Assembly: GCA_027491155.1 (NCBI GenBank)
Contig: JAIXWR010000038.1
Location: 1 to 64,000 of the forward strand
DNA: 64,000 bases
DNA from: Verrucomicrobiaceae bacterium
GTDB taxonomy: Bacteria > Verrucomicrobiota > Verrucomicrobiia > Verrucomicrobiales > Akkermansiaceae
Direction of reading: 5' to 3'
Under the pieces are notes generated by a model. That model saw nothing but the letters and a program-made list of their open reading frames with translations. It made no database searches and had not been told where the DNA came from. Below are positions 56,132 through 64,000 of the stretch, piece by piece (the first letter of the stretch is position 1; each line of letters opens with the position of its first letter). A program made the translations under genes and the position numbers.

Positions 56132-58972
56132 TTACTTCTTCTTCGCGGCCTTCTTGGCGGCCTTCTTGGCAGGAGCCTTCTTCGCGGCCTTCTTCGCAGC
56201 AGGGGCGGCCTTGCCTTCCTCGATCGCGGCCTGGGCGGCGGCGAGGCGGGCGACCGGGACGCGGTAGGGCGAGCAGGACACGTAGTTCAGGCCGAGCTTG
56301 TGGCAGAACTTCACCGAGTCCGGATCACCGCCGTGCTCGCCGCAGATGCCGAGCTTGATGTTCGGGCGGGTGCTGCGGCCCTTGGTGACGGCGGTCTGCA
56401 TAAGCTGGCCGACGCCGGTCGCATCGAGGGTGGCGAAGGGGTTCTTGGCGAACACTTCGCTCTCGATGTAGGGCATCAGGAACGCGCCCATGTCGTCGCG
56501 GCTGATGCCGAGCGCGGTCTGGGTGAGGTCGTTGGTGCCGAAGCTGAAGAACTCGGCGCCCTTGGCGATCTCGTCGGCGGTGAGCGCGCCGCGCGGGACT
56601 TCGATCATGGTGCCGACCTGGTATTCGAAGGTGACCTTCTTCTCGGCCATGACTTCCTTGGCGACGCGGTGGACGATCTCGGCCTGAAGGTCGAACTCCT
56701 TGCTGAAACCGACCAGCGGGATCATCACCTCGGGCTTCACCGGGATCTTCTTCTTCGCCACGTCCGCGGCGGCTTCGAAGACGGCGCGGGCCTGCATTTC
56801 GGTGATCTCCGGGTAGGCGATGCCGAGGCGGCAGCCGCGGTGGCCGAGCATCGGGTTGAACTCGTGGAGGTCGGCCACGCGCTGGATGATGGTCTCGACC
56901 TTGACGCCGATCTTCTTCGCCAGGTCAAGCTGCTGCTCCTTGGTGTGGGGCAGGAACTCGTGAAGCGGCGGGTCGAGCAGGCGGATGGTGGCGGGGAAGC
57001 CCTTGAGCTCCTTGAAGATGCCGGTGAAGTCCTCGCGCTGGTAAGGCAGCAGCTTGGCCAGGGCGGCCTTGCGGGCCTCGACGGTGGTGGCGAGGATCAT
57101 CTCGCGCATCGCGTCGATGCGGTCGCCTTCGAAGAACATGTGTTCGGTGCGGGTCAGGCCGATGCCGGTGGCGCCGAAGGCGAGGGCGATGCGGGTCTGC
57201 TCCGGCGTGTCGGCGTTGGTGCGGACGGCCAGCTTGGTCGCCTGCGAGCACCACTCCATGAGCTGGAGGAAGCTCTTGAACTTCTCGGTCTTCTTGGCGG
57301 CCTTGTCGCCGCTGACGATGCCGGTGATGATTTCCGAAGGAGCGGTCTTCAGCTCGCCGGCGTAAACGGTGCCGGAGGTGCCGTCGATCGACAGGTAGTC
57401 GCCTTCCTTGAAGGTCTGGCCGGCGGCTTTCACCGTGAGCTTGTCGTAGTCGATCTCGATCGCGGCGGCGCCGCAGACGCAGACCTTGCCCATCTGGCGG
57501 GCGACGAGGGCGGCGTGCGAGGAAACCCCGCCCTTGGCGGTGAGGATGCCTTCGGCGGCGATCATGCCGCGGAGGTCTTCCGGGGAAGTCTCGTTGCGGA
57601 CCAGGAGGACCTTTTCACCCTTGGCTTCGGCCGCGGCGGCGCGGTCGGCGTTGAGGTAGATCTTGCCGGAAGCGGCGCCGGGACCGGCGGGGAGACCCTT
57701 GGCGAGTTCCTTGGCCTTCTTGACATCGGCGATGTCGAAGATCGGGGCGAGGAGCTGGTCGAGCTGGTCGGCCGGGTTGCGGAGCACGGCGGTCTTCCAG
57801 TCGATGAGGCCTTCCTTGACCATGTCCATCGAGAACTTCAGCGCGGCGGCGGCAGTGCGCTTGCCGTTGCGGGTCTGCAGCATGAACAGCTTGCCTTCCT
57901 GCACGGTGAACTCGACGTCCTGCACGTCCTTGAAGTGCTTCTCGAGGATGGCGCGGACCTTCATCAGCTCGGCGAAGGGCTTGGGCATCGCCTTCTTCAT
58001 GAGGGCGACGGGCTCCGGGGTGCGGACGCCGGCGACGACGTCCTCGCCCTGGGCGTTGACGAGGAATTCGCCGTAGAACTCGTTCACGCCGTTGGCGGGG
58101 TTACGGGTGAAGGCCACGCCGGAACCGGAGGTGTTGCCGGTGTTGCCGTAAACCATCGCCTGCACGTTGACGGCGGTGCCCCACTCGGCGGGGATGTTGT
58201 ACTTGCGGCGATAGACGATCGCGCGGTCGTTCATCCAGGAGCCGAAGACGGCGCCGGCGGCACCGCGGAGCTGCTCCCAGGGATCGGTCGGGAAGCCCTT
58301 GCCGGTGCGCTCCTTGACCAGCGCCTTGAAGCGCTTGACCAACTCCTGCTGGTCGGCGGCGGTGAGGTCGGAGTCGACGATGTCCTTGTGATACTTCTCG
58401 TGCTTGTAGCCTTCGATCACGACTTCGAAGGGCTCGTGGTCCTCGCCTTCGGTCTTCTGCACGCCGAGCACGACGTCGCCGTACATCTGGATGAAGCGGC
58501 GGTAGCAGTCCCAGGCGAAGCGCTCGTTCTTGGTGGCGGCGGCGAGCGACTTCACGGTGTCGTCGTTGAGGCCGAGGTTGAGGATGGTGTCCATCATGCC
58601 CGGCATCGAGTCGCGGGCGCCGGAGCGGACGGCGACGAGGAGGGGCAGGCCCTTGGCGTCGCCGAACTTGCAGCCCATGATCTTCTCCATGTTCTTCACG
58701 CCGGCTTCCATCTGCGCCTGCAGGGAGGCGGGATAGGTTTTCTTGTGGGCGTAGAAGTAGGTGCAGACTTCGGTGGTGATGGTGAATCCCGGAGGCACCG
58801 GCAGGCCGATGCGGGTCATTTCCGCGAGGTTCGCGCCTTTGCCGCCGAGGAGGGCCTTCATCGACCCGTTGCCATCGGCCTTGCCGTTGCCCCAGGTGTA
58901 AACGTACTTGGTGCCCTTGGCGGAGGGCGCTTTCTTGGCCGCTTTTTTCGCGGACTTTTTCACGGTAGCCAT
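56132..58972 (-). CDS. ppdK: Pyruvate, phosphate dikinase with Lys/Ala-rich tails
   Basis: Interconverts pyruvate, ATP and phosphate with PEP, AMP and PPi. The 946-residue protein has the N-terminal ATP-grasp start [19 protein letters not shown], the central phosphohistidine domain with [21 protein letters not shown] (catalytic His of SSH), and the C-terminal PEP-binding barrel ([24 protein letters not shown]). Both ends carry Lys/Ala-rich tails: [20 protein letters not shown] at the N-terminus, and [15 protein letters not shown]-type repeats after the domain end, as in bacterial histone H1-like proteins. Those tails are not part of the PPDK fold. The ATG at 58972 begins the Lys-rich tail. 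Confidence 0.95.
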   Translation of the reverse strand: MATVKKSAKKAAKKAPSAKGTKYVYTWGNGKADGNGSMKALLGGKGANLAEMTRIGLPVPPGFTITTEVCTYFYAHKKTYPASLQAQMEAGVKNMEKIMGCKFGDAKGLPLLVAVRSGARDSMPGMMDTILNLGLNDDTVKSLAAATKNERFAWDCYRRFIQMYGDVVLGVQKTEGEDHEPFEVVIEGYKHEKYHKDIVDSDLTAADQQELVKRFKALVKERTGKGFPTDPWEQLRGAAGAVFGSWMNDRAIVYRRKYNIPAEWGTAVNVQAMVYGNTGNTSGSGVAFTRNPANGVNEFYGEFLVNAQGEDVVAGVRTPEPVALMKKAMPKPFAELMKVRAILEKHFKDVQDVEFTVQEGKLFMLQTRNGKRTAAAALKFSMDMVKEGLIDWKTAVLRNPADQLDQLLAPIFDIADVKKAKELAKGLPAGPGAASGKIYLNADRAAAAEAKGEKVLLVRNETSPEDLRGMIAAEGILTAKGGVSSHAALVARQMGKVCVCGAAAIEIDYDKLTVKAAGQTFKEGDYLSIDGTSGTVYAGELKTAPSEIITGIVSGDKAAKKTEKFKSFLQLMEWCSQATKLAVRTNADTPEQTRIALAFGATGIGLTRTEHMFFEGDRIDAMREMILATTVEARKAALAKLLPYQREDFTGIFKELKGFPATIRLLDPPLHEFLPHTKEQQLDLAKKIGVKVETIIQRVADLHEFNPMLGHRGCRLGIAYPEITEMQARAVFEAAADVAKKKIPVKPEVMIPLVGFSKEFDLQAEIVHRVAKEVMAEKKVTFEYQVGTMIEVPRGALTADEIAKGAEFFSFGTNDLTQTALGISRDDMGAFLMPYIESEVFAKNPFATLDATGVGQLMQTAVTKGRSTRPNIKLGICGEHGGDPDSVKFCHKLGLNYVSCSPYRVPVARLAAAQAAIEEGKAAPAAKKAAKKAPAKKAAKKAAKKK

Positions 58973-59550
58973 CGGTAGTTCGTGGAGTGGTTTAGCTGTG
59001 GGAAAGCGCGTGGGGACGACGAAAAAACGCCGGGCCCCCGGGCGCGGACGCGCGAGGCTAGCGGTGACGAACACCGTGTCAATGAACCAGTTGCGTCTGC
59101 AGCAAGGCGCTCCGGAGGGCCGCTGCCGCACCGGAGCTTGTGGGGCGCCGGCCAGTCGACTGGCAGCGACTCGACCCAGCGCGCCGCGAACTGGACCAGT
59201 TCGTTGCCGTCTCCGAGTCCGACTTTTTCCCGGATGGGCGTGCGGTGGGCATCGACGGTCCGCGGGCCGATTCCCGGCACCGAGGCGATCTCGCGGGTTC
59301 CCTTGCCCCGGCCGATGTGTTCGACGAACTCGAGTTCGCGGTCGGTCAAGCGCTGGACGGGAAAGCCGGCCTTCCGGCGCGGGGTGCCCGAAATTCCCTG
59401 CAGGAAATGGCTGGTTCCCGGCTCGCTGACGAAGACCGCGTCTTCAAGAACCTTGCGCTTCGGCCCGAAGCGGACACGGAAGGCGGAGAACATTTTCTCG
59501 ACCAAGGCTTTCCCGCCGCCTCGCCGCGGCTTTTCAATCTGGATCAACAT
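58960..59550 (-). CDS. LuxR-type HTH protein, probable remnant of a response regulator
   Basis: A 196-residue frame whose residues 67-128 form a LuxR/NarL HTH ([24 protein letters not shown] ... [33 protein letters not shown]). Residues 34-66 resemble the inter-domain linker of NarL-type regulators ([19 protein letters not shown]). The receiver domain with the phospho-Asp is missing. After WVES, where such proteins end, the frame continues through an Arg/Ser-rich tail across the ppdK leader and overlaps its start codon by 13 bp, suggesting loss of the original stop. Likely a decaying regulator; the homologous part is 59167-59550. Confidence 0.55.
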   Translation of the reverse strand: MLIQIEKPRRGGGKALVEKMFSAFRVRFGPKRKVLEDAVFVSEPGTSHFLQGISGTPRRKAGFPVQRLTDRELEFVEHIGRGKGTREIASVPGIGPRTVDAHRTPIREKVGLGDGNELVQFAARWVESLPVDWPAPHKLRCGSGPPERLAADATGSLTRCSSPLASRVRARGPGVFSSSPRAFPQLNHSTNYRWLP

Positions 59551-59609
59551 CCGTCCGAACCCTAGAACCCCTCGGTGATGCTTCCTTCCGTCCCGACAAC
59601 CATGGTTTT

Positions 59610-61088
59610 ATGAAACCGCTTCCCGTGATCCTCGGCATCCTGCTGGTCGCTTTTTCCGCCGCGATCCGGGCAGCCGGTGCAACGGTCACGCAGGCAAGGC
59701 CCAACATCCTCTGGATCATCATGGACGACGTGGGAGCGGAATTGCCGTGTCATGGGGAGAAGGCCATCGAGACGCCGAACATCGACCGCCTTGTCCGCGA
59801 GGGAACGAAGTTCGACCGCGCCTTTCTCACGGCATCGGTCTGTTCGCCGTCTCGTTCCGCCATGATCACCGGGATGTATCAGACGACCATCGGCGCCCAT
59901 CATCACCGCAGCGGGAGGGGCACCGAGAAGATCCATCTCCCCGCCGGTGTGGAACCCGTGCCCGCCCTCTTCCGGCGCGCCGGGTATCACGCTTCCAACG
60001 GCAATTATCCGTCCAAGGGAGACGGGATCGGGAAGACCGACTATAATTTCGAGTGGGACCCGAAGATCTACGACGCCAATGACTGGGCGGCGCGCCAACC
60101 CGGCCAGCCATTCTTCGCCCAGCTCCAGCTTTGGGGCGGGAAGAACCGCAATGACAACGGCCGCTGGTATCGTGAAGCGGCTCCCAAGGCGCTGGGCACG
60201 CTGACCAGGCCGGAGGATGTCACGCTGCCGCCCTGTTATCCGCGCGATCCGGTGTTGCTGGAGGATTGGGCCCAGTATCTCGATTGCATCCGGTTCTGCG
60301 ATCTTCAGGTCGGCTCGATTCTCCGGCGTTTGGAAACCGAGGGCATCCTTGACCAGACGTTCATCATCCTCATGGGCGACAACGGCATCAGCCATGCGCG
60401 GGGGAAGCAGTTCCTTTACGACGAGGGGATCCGCACGCCCTTCATCGTGCGCGGTCCCGGCGTGGCCCGCGGGGCCGTCCGCGGCGACCTCATCGAGCAC
60501 ATCGACATGGCGGCAACCTCGCTCGCCGCCGCCGGTATCCCGGTTCCCCCGTGGATGCAGGGCCGCGACCTCCTTGCGAAGGACTACCGGAAGCGCGATG
60601 CCGTCTTCGCGGCGCGCGACCGCTGTGACGTGACGGTGGACCGCATCCGGAGCGTCCGGACGGAACGGTTCAAATACATCCGCAATTTCCACCCCTTGCG
60701 GCCGATGTTGCAGCCCAGCGCCTACAAGGACGCCAAGCCGACCGTGATCCGGCTCCGCGAGCTGCACGCCCAGGGCAAGCTGAGCCCGCTTCAGGAGGAG
60801 CTCCTGTTTTCCCCGACCCGCCCCAAGGAGGAACTTTACGACGTGCAGGCTGATCCGTTCGAGACCCGCAATCTCGCCGGCGATCCGGCTTTCCAGTCCA
60901 CGCTGGAGGACCTGCGCGCGCGGCTGGACCGCTGGATGGTCGAAACCCGCGACCCCGGCCCCGAGTCCGAGAAAGCCTACGACGCGAGCCACGCCTACGA
61001 ACTCAAGAATGCCAGGTCCCCGAAACAAAGGGAGGCGATGATCAGGGACAACGCCCGGACCAAGCAATGGGCGAGGGAAGGAAAATAG
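59610..61088 (+). CDS. Secreted type I sulfatase (heparan-N-sulfatase-like)
   Basis: A 492-residue sulfatase with signal peptide (1-22). Metal site WIIMDDVGAELPCHG (35-49), signature CSPSR with Cys78 as formylglycine precursor, an unusual MITGMYQTTIGAHHHRSG after it (the HHHR stretch may bind substrate), and LMGDNGISHARGK as the second metal site. The overall layout recalls the sulfamidase/heparan-N-sulfatase group (SGSH-like, SulfAtlas S1_8), but substrate is not established. It stands alone, divergent from the LuxR-type remnant. Confidence 0.9.
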   Translation: MKPLPVILGILLVAFSAAIRAAGATVTQARPNILWIIMDDVGAELPCHGEKAIETPNIDRLVREGTKFDRAFLTASVCSPSRSAMITGMYQTTIGAHHHRSGRGTEKIHLPAGVEPVPALFRRAGYHASNGNYPSKGDGIGKTDYNFEWDPKIYDANDWAARQPGQPFFAQLQLWGGKNRNDNGRWYREAAPKALGTLTRPEDVTLPPCYPRDPVLLEDWAQYLDCIRFCDLQVGSILRRLETEGILDQTFIILMGDNGISHARGKQFLYDEGIRTPFIVRGPGVARGAVRGDLIEHIDMAATSLAAAGIPVPPWMQGRDLLAKDYRKRDAVFAARDRCDVTVDRIRSVRTERFKYIRNFHPLRPMLQPSAYKDAKPTVIRLRELHAQGKLSPLQEELLFSPTRPKEELYDVQADPFETRNLAGDPAFQSTLEDLRARLDRWMVETRDPGPESEKAYDASHAYELKNARSPKQREAMIRDNARTKQWAREGK

Positions 61089-61223
61089 GACAAGCGGCCG
61101 ACCATTGTCATCCCATGGTCCGGGTTCGGCCTCTTTTCCGGGGCCTGCCGACGGGTTGGAACCACCGGAGCACGGTGCCGGGCCCGCGATGGTTCTTTAC
61201 GATTCCGCATCCAGCGGAGCGGC

Positions 61224-62501
61224 TCAATCCGCCGCGTCGAGAATCTGCTTCGCCCGCATCAGCGGGGCGCGGGCGGAGAGGATCGAGACGTGGTCCTCGT
61301 CGTAGCCCTGCACGCTGGCGGCGTCGGCCTTGGCTTCCGGGCGCAGCTGGCTGGCCACGCTGACGGTGCCGTCGTTTTCCGCGGGCATGATGGCGGAGCG
61401 CTTGGCGCGGTGGCCGTAGAAGAGGTGGTGGTTCACCTTGCCCTTGAGCTTCCGGTCGAAGAGGTGGTCGAGGAAGTCCGAGCCCTGTTCCATGTCGTAC
61501 CACGACGGCACGGCGGTCGGCGCCCATTTGACGCCCATCGCCGCGGCCTCGTGACCGCCCCAGGGGGTCGAGAAGGTGATGAAGGTGCGGATGTAGCCGT
61601 TCTTGTCCTCCAGCACGTTCTTGACCACGAAGCGCCGCGCCACCAGGCCGCCCATGCTGTGGGCGACGACGTCGAGGCGCTGGAAGCCGTAGCGCTCGTG
61701 GAGCAGTTCGACGCCTTGGTTCAAGGCGCCCGCCGCGGCCTCGAGCCGGCCGCCGGAAGGGTAGAAGTAGAACCAGGGCTGGTAGCGCTTGCGGTCGAGC
61801 CTTTCCATCGCGGTGCGCCAATCCTGCGGCGAGCCGGCGGCGCCGTGGATGAAGAGCACCGGGATGCGGGAAGGATCGTAGCGCTCCAGGAAATAGATGC
61901 CGAAGCCTTGGCGGATCGCCAGCGTGGCCGGGGTCCAGAGGCCGTCCGAGCCGCGGGTCGCGGCGAAACGCGGGTCGTTGAGGTCGACGATTTCCCCGGC
62001 GGCAAAGCGGACGCCGCGGTGGGTGATCGTTTCCTCGACGGTGCCTCCGGCCACCAGCTTGTCCACGGCCGCGACGAGTTCCGGCGGCATGGGGGTGTCG
62101 GCCGAGAGGCGTCCGCGGACCCGGGTGATCCGCGAGTCGCCGTCGATCGCCACCGGGCCCTCGTGAATCCACGCGGGCTCGCCTTGCTGCCAGCGGCCGT
62201 CGCGGTTGTTGTCGGCAAAGGCCCCGATGTGCTGGTTGAGCGGGCTCTTGACCGAGAAGACGAAGGCCCCGCCCGCCGCGAGTTCGACGCGGTCGCCGGA
62301 GTAGATGTTGTTGTCGGCGCGATCCCACTCGATCACCGCCACCCGGACCGGGACCTGAAAGTCGTCGGCATTCTCGATGATGCCGGCAATCCGGTAGTCG
62401 TCGCGGAACGGTTTGATGTCGGCGGCGAGGTGGCGGAAATTCGCGCAGCCGGAAAGGACGGGCAGGGCGAGCAGGAGAAGGCGGGCGAGAAGGGGTTTCA
62501 T
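61224..62501 (-). CDS. Lipoprotein alpha/beta hydrolase (lipase/PGAP1-like)
   Basis: A 425-residue lipoprotein (lipobox LSGC, Cys19). An N-terminal beta-rich domain (about 35-200) precedes the alpha/beta-hydrolase domain with oxyanion segment FIHGAAGSPQDW, nucleophile elbow AHSMGG (Ser282) and a C-terminal His in GYDEDHVSIL. The lid and GGLVARRF helix resemble lipases and PGAP1-type esterases. It would hydrolyse lipid or ester at a membrane facing the periplasm. Convergent with the sulfatase, no terminator visible between them. Confidence 0.85.
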   Translation of the reverse strand: MKPLLARLLLLALPVLSGCANFRHLAADIKPFRDDYRIAGIIENADDFQVPVRVAVIEWDRADNNIYSGDRVELAAGGAFVFSVKSPLNQHIGAFADNNRDGRWQQGEPAWIHEGPVAIDGDSRITRVRGRLSADTPMPPELVAAVDKLVAGGTVEETITHRGVRFAAGEIVDLNDPRFAATRGSDGLWTPATLAIRQGFGIYFLERYDPSRIPVLFIHGAAGSPQDWRTAMERLDRKRYQPWFYFYPSGGRLEAAAGALNQGVELLHERYGFQRLDVVAHSMGGLVARRFVVKNVLEDKNGYIRTFITFSTPWGGHEAAAMGVKWAPTAVPSWYDMEQGSDFLDHLFDRKLKGKVNHHLFYGHRAKRSAIMPAENDGTVSVASQLRPEAKADAASVQGYDEDHVSILSARAPLMRAKQILDAAD

Positions 62502-62645
62502 GGCTTTCCACGGAATGAAAGCGGATCGGCCCGGGAAGGCGAGCCCCGGGTTTCCCCGTATCCTTGCAAATCTTCCGCATCCCGTCCGCGGAACACGATG
62601 CGGCTTTACCGGAGCAGGCCTTTCGGCCCAACTCGCGATGCCACG

Positions 62646-63659
62646 ATGATCCGCACCGTTGTTTTCGACACCAAGTCCTACGACCGCGAGCACTTGCAGC
62701 AGGCGTCCGCGGGCCTCGCCATCGACTGGCGCTTCATGGACTTCCGGCTTTCGGCCGAAACGGCGATGGCGGCGGAGGGTGCGGCGGCGGTCTGCATCTT
62801 CGTCAACGATCATGCCGACCGTTCCTGCCTGGAGGCGCTTGCGGGGCTCGGGGTGAGGCATCTCGCGCTACGCTGCGCCGGCTTCAACGGCGTCGATCTC
62901 GCCGCGGCGAAAGAGCTCGGGCTCTCCGTGACCCGCGTGCCGGCCTATTCACCGCACGCCGTCGCCGAACACGCGGTGGCCTTGCTGCTGGCGCTGAACC
63001 GCAAGATCCCGCGCGCCAACAACCGGGTGCACGACCTCAATTTCTCGCTGCAAGGACTGGTCGGCTTCGACCTCCACGGCAAGACCGCCGGCATCGTCGG
63101 CACCGGCAAGATCGGCCGCGTCGCGGCGCAAATCCTCCGCGGCTTCGGGATGCGGGTGCTGGCCCACGACCCATTCCCTTCGGCCGACTGGGCGGTCCAA
63201 CACGGCGTGGAATACACCGACGCCCGCACCCTGGCCGCCGAGTCCGAGGTGATCTCGCTGCACACCCCGCTCACCCCGGAGACGCGCCACCTCATCCGCC
63301 GCGAGACGCTGGAGCTGATGAAGCCCGGAGCCATCCTGATCAATGTCAGCCGCGGCGCGCTGATCGACACCACGGCCTTGATCGAGGCCCTCAAGTCCGG
63401 CCGCCTCGGCGGCGTGGCGCTCGATGTTTACGAAGAGGAAGAAGGCGTGTTCTTCGAGGATCTCTCCGGGCAAATCCTGCAGGACGACGAGCTCGCGCGG
63501 CTGCTGACTTTCCCCAACGTGCTGATCACCGCGCACCAGGCCTTCCTGACGAAAGAGGCGCTGTCGGAGATCGCCCGCGTGACCGTTGCCAATCTCAAGA
63601 ACCTCGATGCCGGCGAGCCGTTTCTGCCCGGGACCGCGCTGGTCGAGGTCGGACGATGA
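62646..63659 (+). CDS. ldhA: D-lactate dehydrogenase (2-hydroxyacid dehydrogenase family)
   Basis: A 337-residue NAD-dependent enzyme that reduces pyruvate to D-lactate. The nucleotide loop GIVGTGKIGRVAAQIL, catalytic Arg in INVSRGALIDT, Glu in YEEEEGVFFED and His in ITAHQAFLT are present; FFED and GQILQDDELARLL are characteristic of the LdhA subgroup rather than PdxB or SerA. The start ATG 62646 was chosen because the family starts with this strand (MIRTVVFDTKSYD); an ATG 48 bp earlier is less likely. Confidence 0.92.
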   Translation: MIRTVVFDTKSYDREHLQQASAGLAIDWRFMDFRLSAETAMAAEGAAAVCIFVNDHADRSCLEALAGLGVRHLALRCAGFNGVDLAAAKELGLSVTRVPAYSPHAVAEHAVALLLALNRKIPRANNRVHDLNFSLQGLVGFDLHGKTAGIVGTGKIGRVAAQILRGFGMRVLAHDPFPSADWAVQHGVEYTDARTLAAESEVISLHTPLTPETRHLIRRETLELMKPGAILINVSRGALIDTTALIEALKSGRLGGVALDVYEEEEGVFFEDLSGQILQDDELARLLTFPNVLITAHQAFLTKEALSEIARVTVANLKNLDAGEPFLPGTALVEVGR

Positions 63660-63768
63660 GCCTTCCGCCGGATCGCCGCGGATTCCCTGCAATGCCTTGA
63701 ACGGCCTTAACCCCGATGCCTGCTGCCGCGATATACCTCGCCGGCACGGGCCTTGCTGACCCGTGGAA

Positions 63769-64000
63769 ATGGACTGGCTTTTCGAACTTCACCGCACCCA
63801 GCCGGTCGCCCATGCCGTGGGGGTCATCTCGCTGGTCTGCGTGCTGGGGATGGCGATGGGCAGCGTGAAGTTCCGCGGCATCGGCCTCGGCACCGCGGGC
63901 GTGCTGTTCGCAGGGATCCTGGTCGGGCACCTCGGCAATCCGGTGGACCACGCGACGCTCGATTTCGTGAAGGAGTTCGGGCTCATCCTCTTCGTCTTCA
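63769..64000 (+). CDS. AspT/YidE-type transporter, N-terminal part (truncated by window end)
   Basis: The visible 77 residues start MDWLFELHRTQ and contain three hydrophobic helices; KFRGIGLGTAGVLFAGILVGHLG and LDFVKEFGLILFVF are typical of the aspartate:alanine exchanger (AspT)/YidE family, in which two such membrane halves flank TrkA-C domains. A GTG two codons earlier (63763) is an alternative start. The remainder lies beyond the window. Confidence 0.75.
   Translation, partial: MDWLFELHRTQPVAHAVGVISLVCVLGMAMGSVKFRGIGLGTAGVLFAGILVGHLGNPVDHATLDFVKEFGLILFVF

Noticed and set aside
56300-58978. 892-codon plus-strand frame over ppdK
   Set aside because: Antisense shadow of a fully conserved pyruvate phosphate dikinase.
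59562-61067. 501-codon minus-strand frame over the fourth sulfatase
   Set aside because: Antisense shadow; the plus frame has signal peptide and CSPSR signature.
61290-62645. N-terminal extension of the LdhA frame (450 codons)
   Set aside because: Antisense of the lipase-like gene; LdhA family similarity begins at ATG 62646.

Overview
The window is GC-rich chromosomal DNA from what is most likely a Verrucomicrobiota bacterium (Verrucomicrobiaceae/Luteolibacter-like; inference). The grounds are four secreted type I sulfatases, DUF6807 and Gfo/Idh/MocA secreted proteins, many signal-peptide proteins of unknown function, few good Shine-Dalgarno sites, and intergenic heptamer repeats. It opens in the 3' end of a 5S rRNA gene with its terminator and ends inside a transporter gene. 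I see no tRNA, prophage, CRISPR array or classical insertion sequence.

Layout. 0.3-5.7 kb: a secreted esterase-like hydrolase, a large F5/8C-PDZ-toroid protein, a TerB-like protein and a C39-like cysteine peptidase. 5.7-11 kb: GTP-dependent PEP carboxykinase, a three-gene membrane protein/metal sensor/ECF sigma unit in the order of cnrYXH, a 31-copy 14-bp minisatellite directly upstream of that unit, and a sulfatase. 11-27.4 kb: a two-gene module (NTF2-like protein plus Asn-rich TPR protein) present twice. Between the copies lie two sulfatases, a GxxExxY gene of lower GC, three beta-barrel proteins, a divergent LysR regulator, a lipoprotein and an N-terminal-nucleophile amidase. Heptamer repeats fill two of the spacers. 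27.6-33.8 kb: an NHL propeller, RDD and STN-domain proteins, a Tat-exported phosphoesterase, a DUF4190-like gene duplicated in tandem with the remnant of a third copy, a HAD phosphatase and a MarR-like regulator. 33.8-38.8 kb: a Gfo/Idh-DUF6807 operon divergent from a second ECF sigma/anti-sigma pair, then a RAYT transposase bracketed by REP pairs. 38.8-44 kb: typA, a coupled rpiB-thioesterase-LRR kinase operon and an anchored protein of unknown function. 44.1-50.8 kb: an M48 metallopeptidase overlapping an 1809-residue multidomain helicase. 50.8-64 kb: ilvC, a remote REP palindrome, an MFS transporter, NUDIX and TPR proteins, pyruvate phosphate dikinase with histone-like tails, a LuxR-type remnant, a fourth sulfatase, a lipase-like lipoprotein, D-lactate dehydrogenase and a partial transporter.

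How the genes fit together. The sulfatases, esterase, beta-barrels, propeller and secreted oxidoreductase suggest a life on sulfated polysaccharides or host/algal glycans. PckG, PpdK, IlvC and LdhA sit at the PEP/pyruvate node. Two ECF modules and several surface proteins point to envelope sensing.

Best candidate for an undescribed system. This is the two-gene unit at 44141-50760: a soluble M48 peptidase translationally coupled to a protein with a kinase C-lobe-like N-terminus, a DUF4011-like region, an SF1 helicase, a Vsr-like nuclease region and a C-terminal WGR domain. It resembles the Hhe-type defence helicases but adds a protease and a WGR domain.
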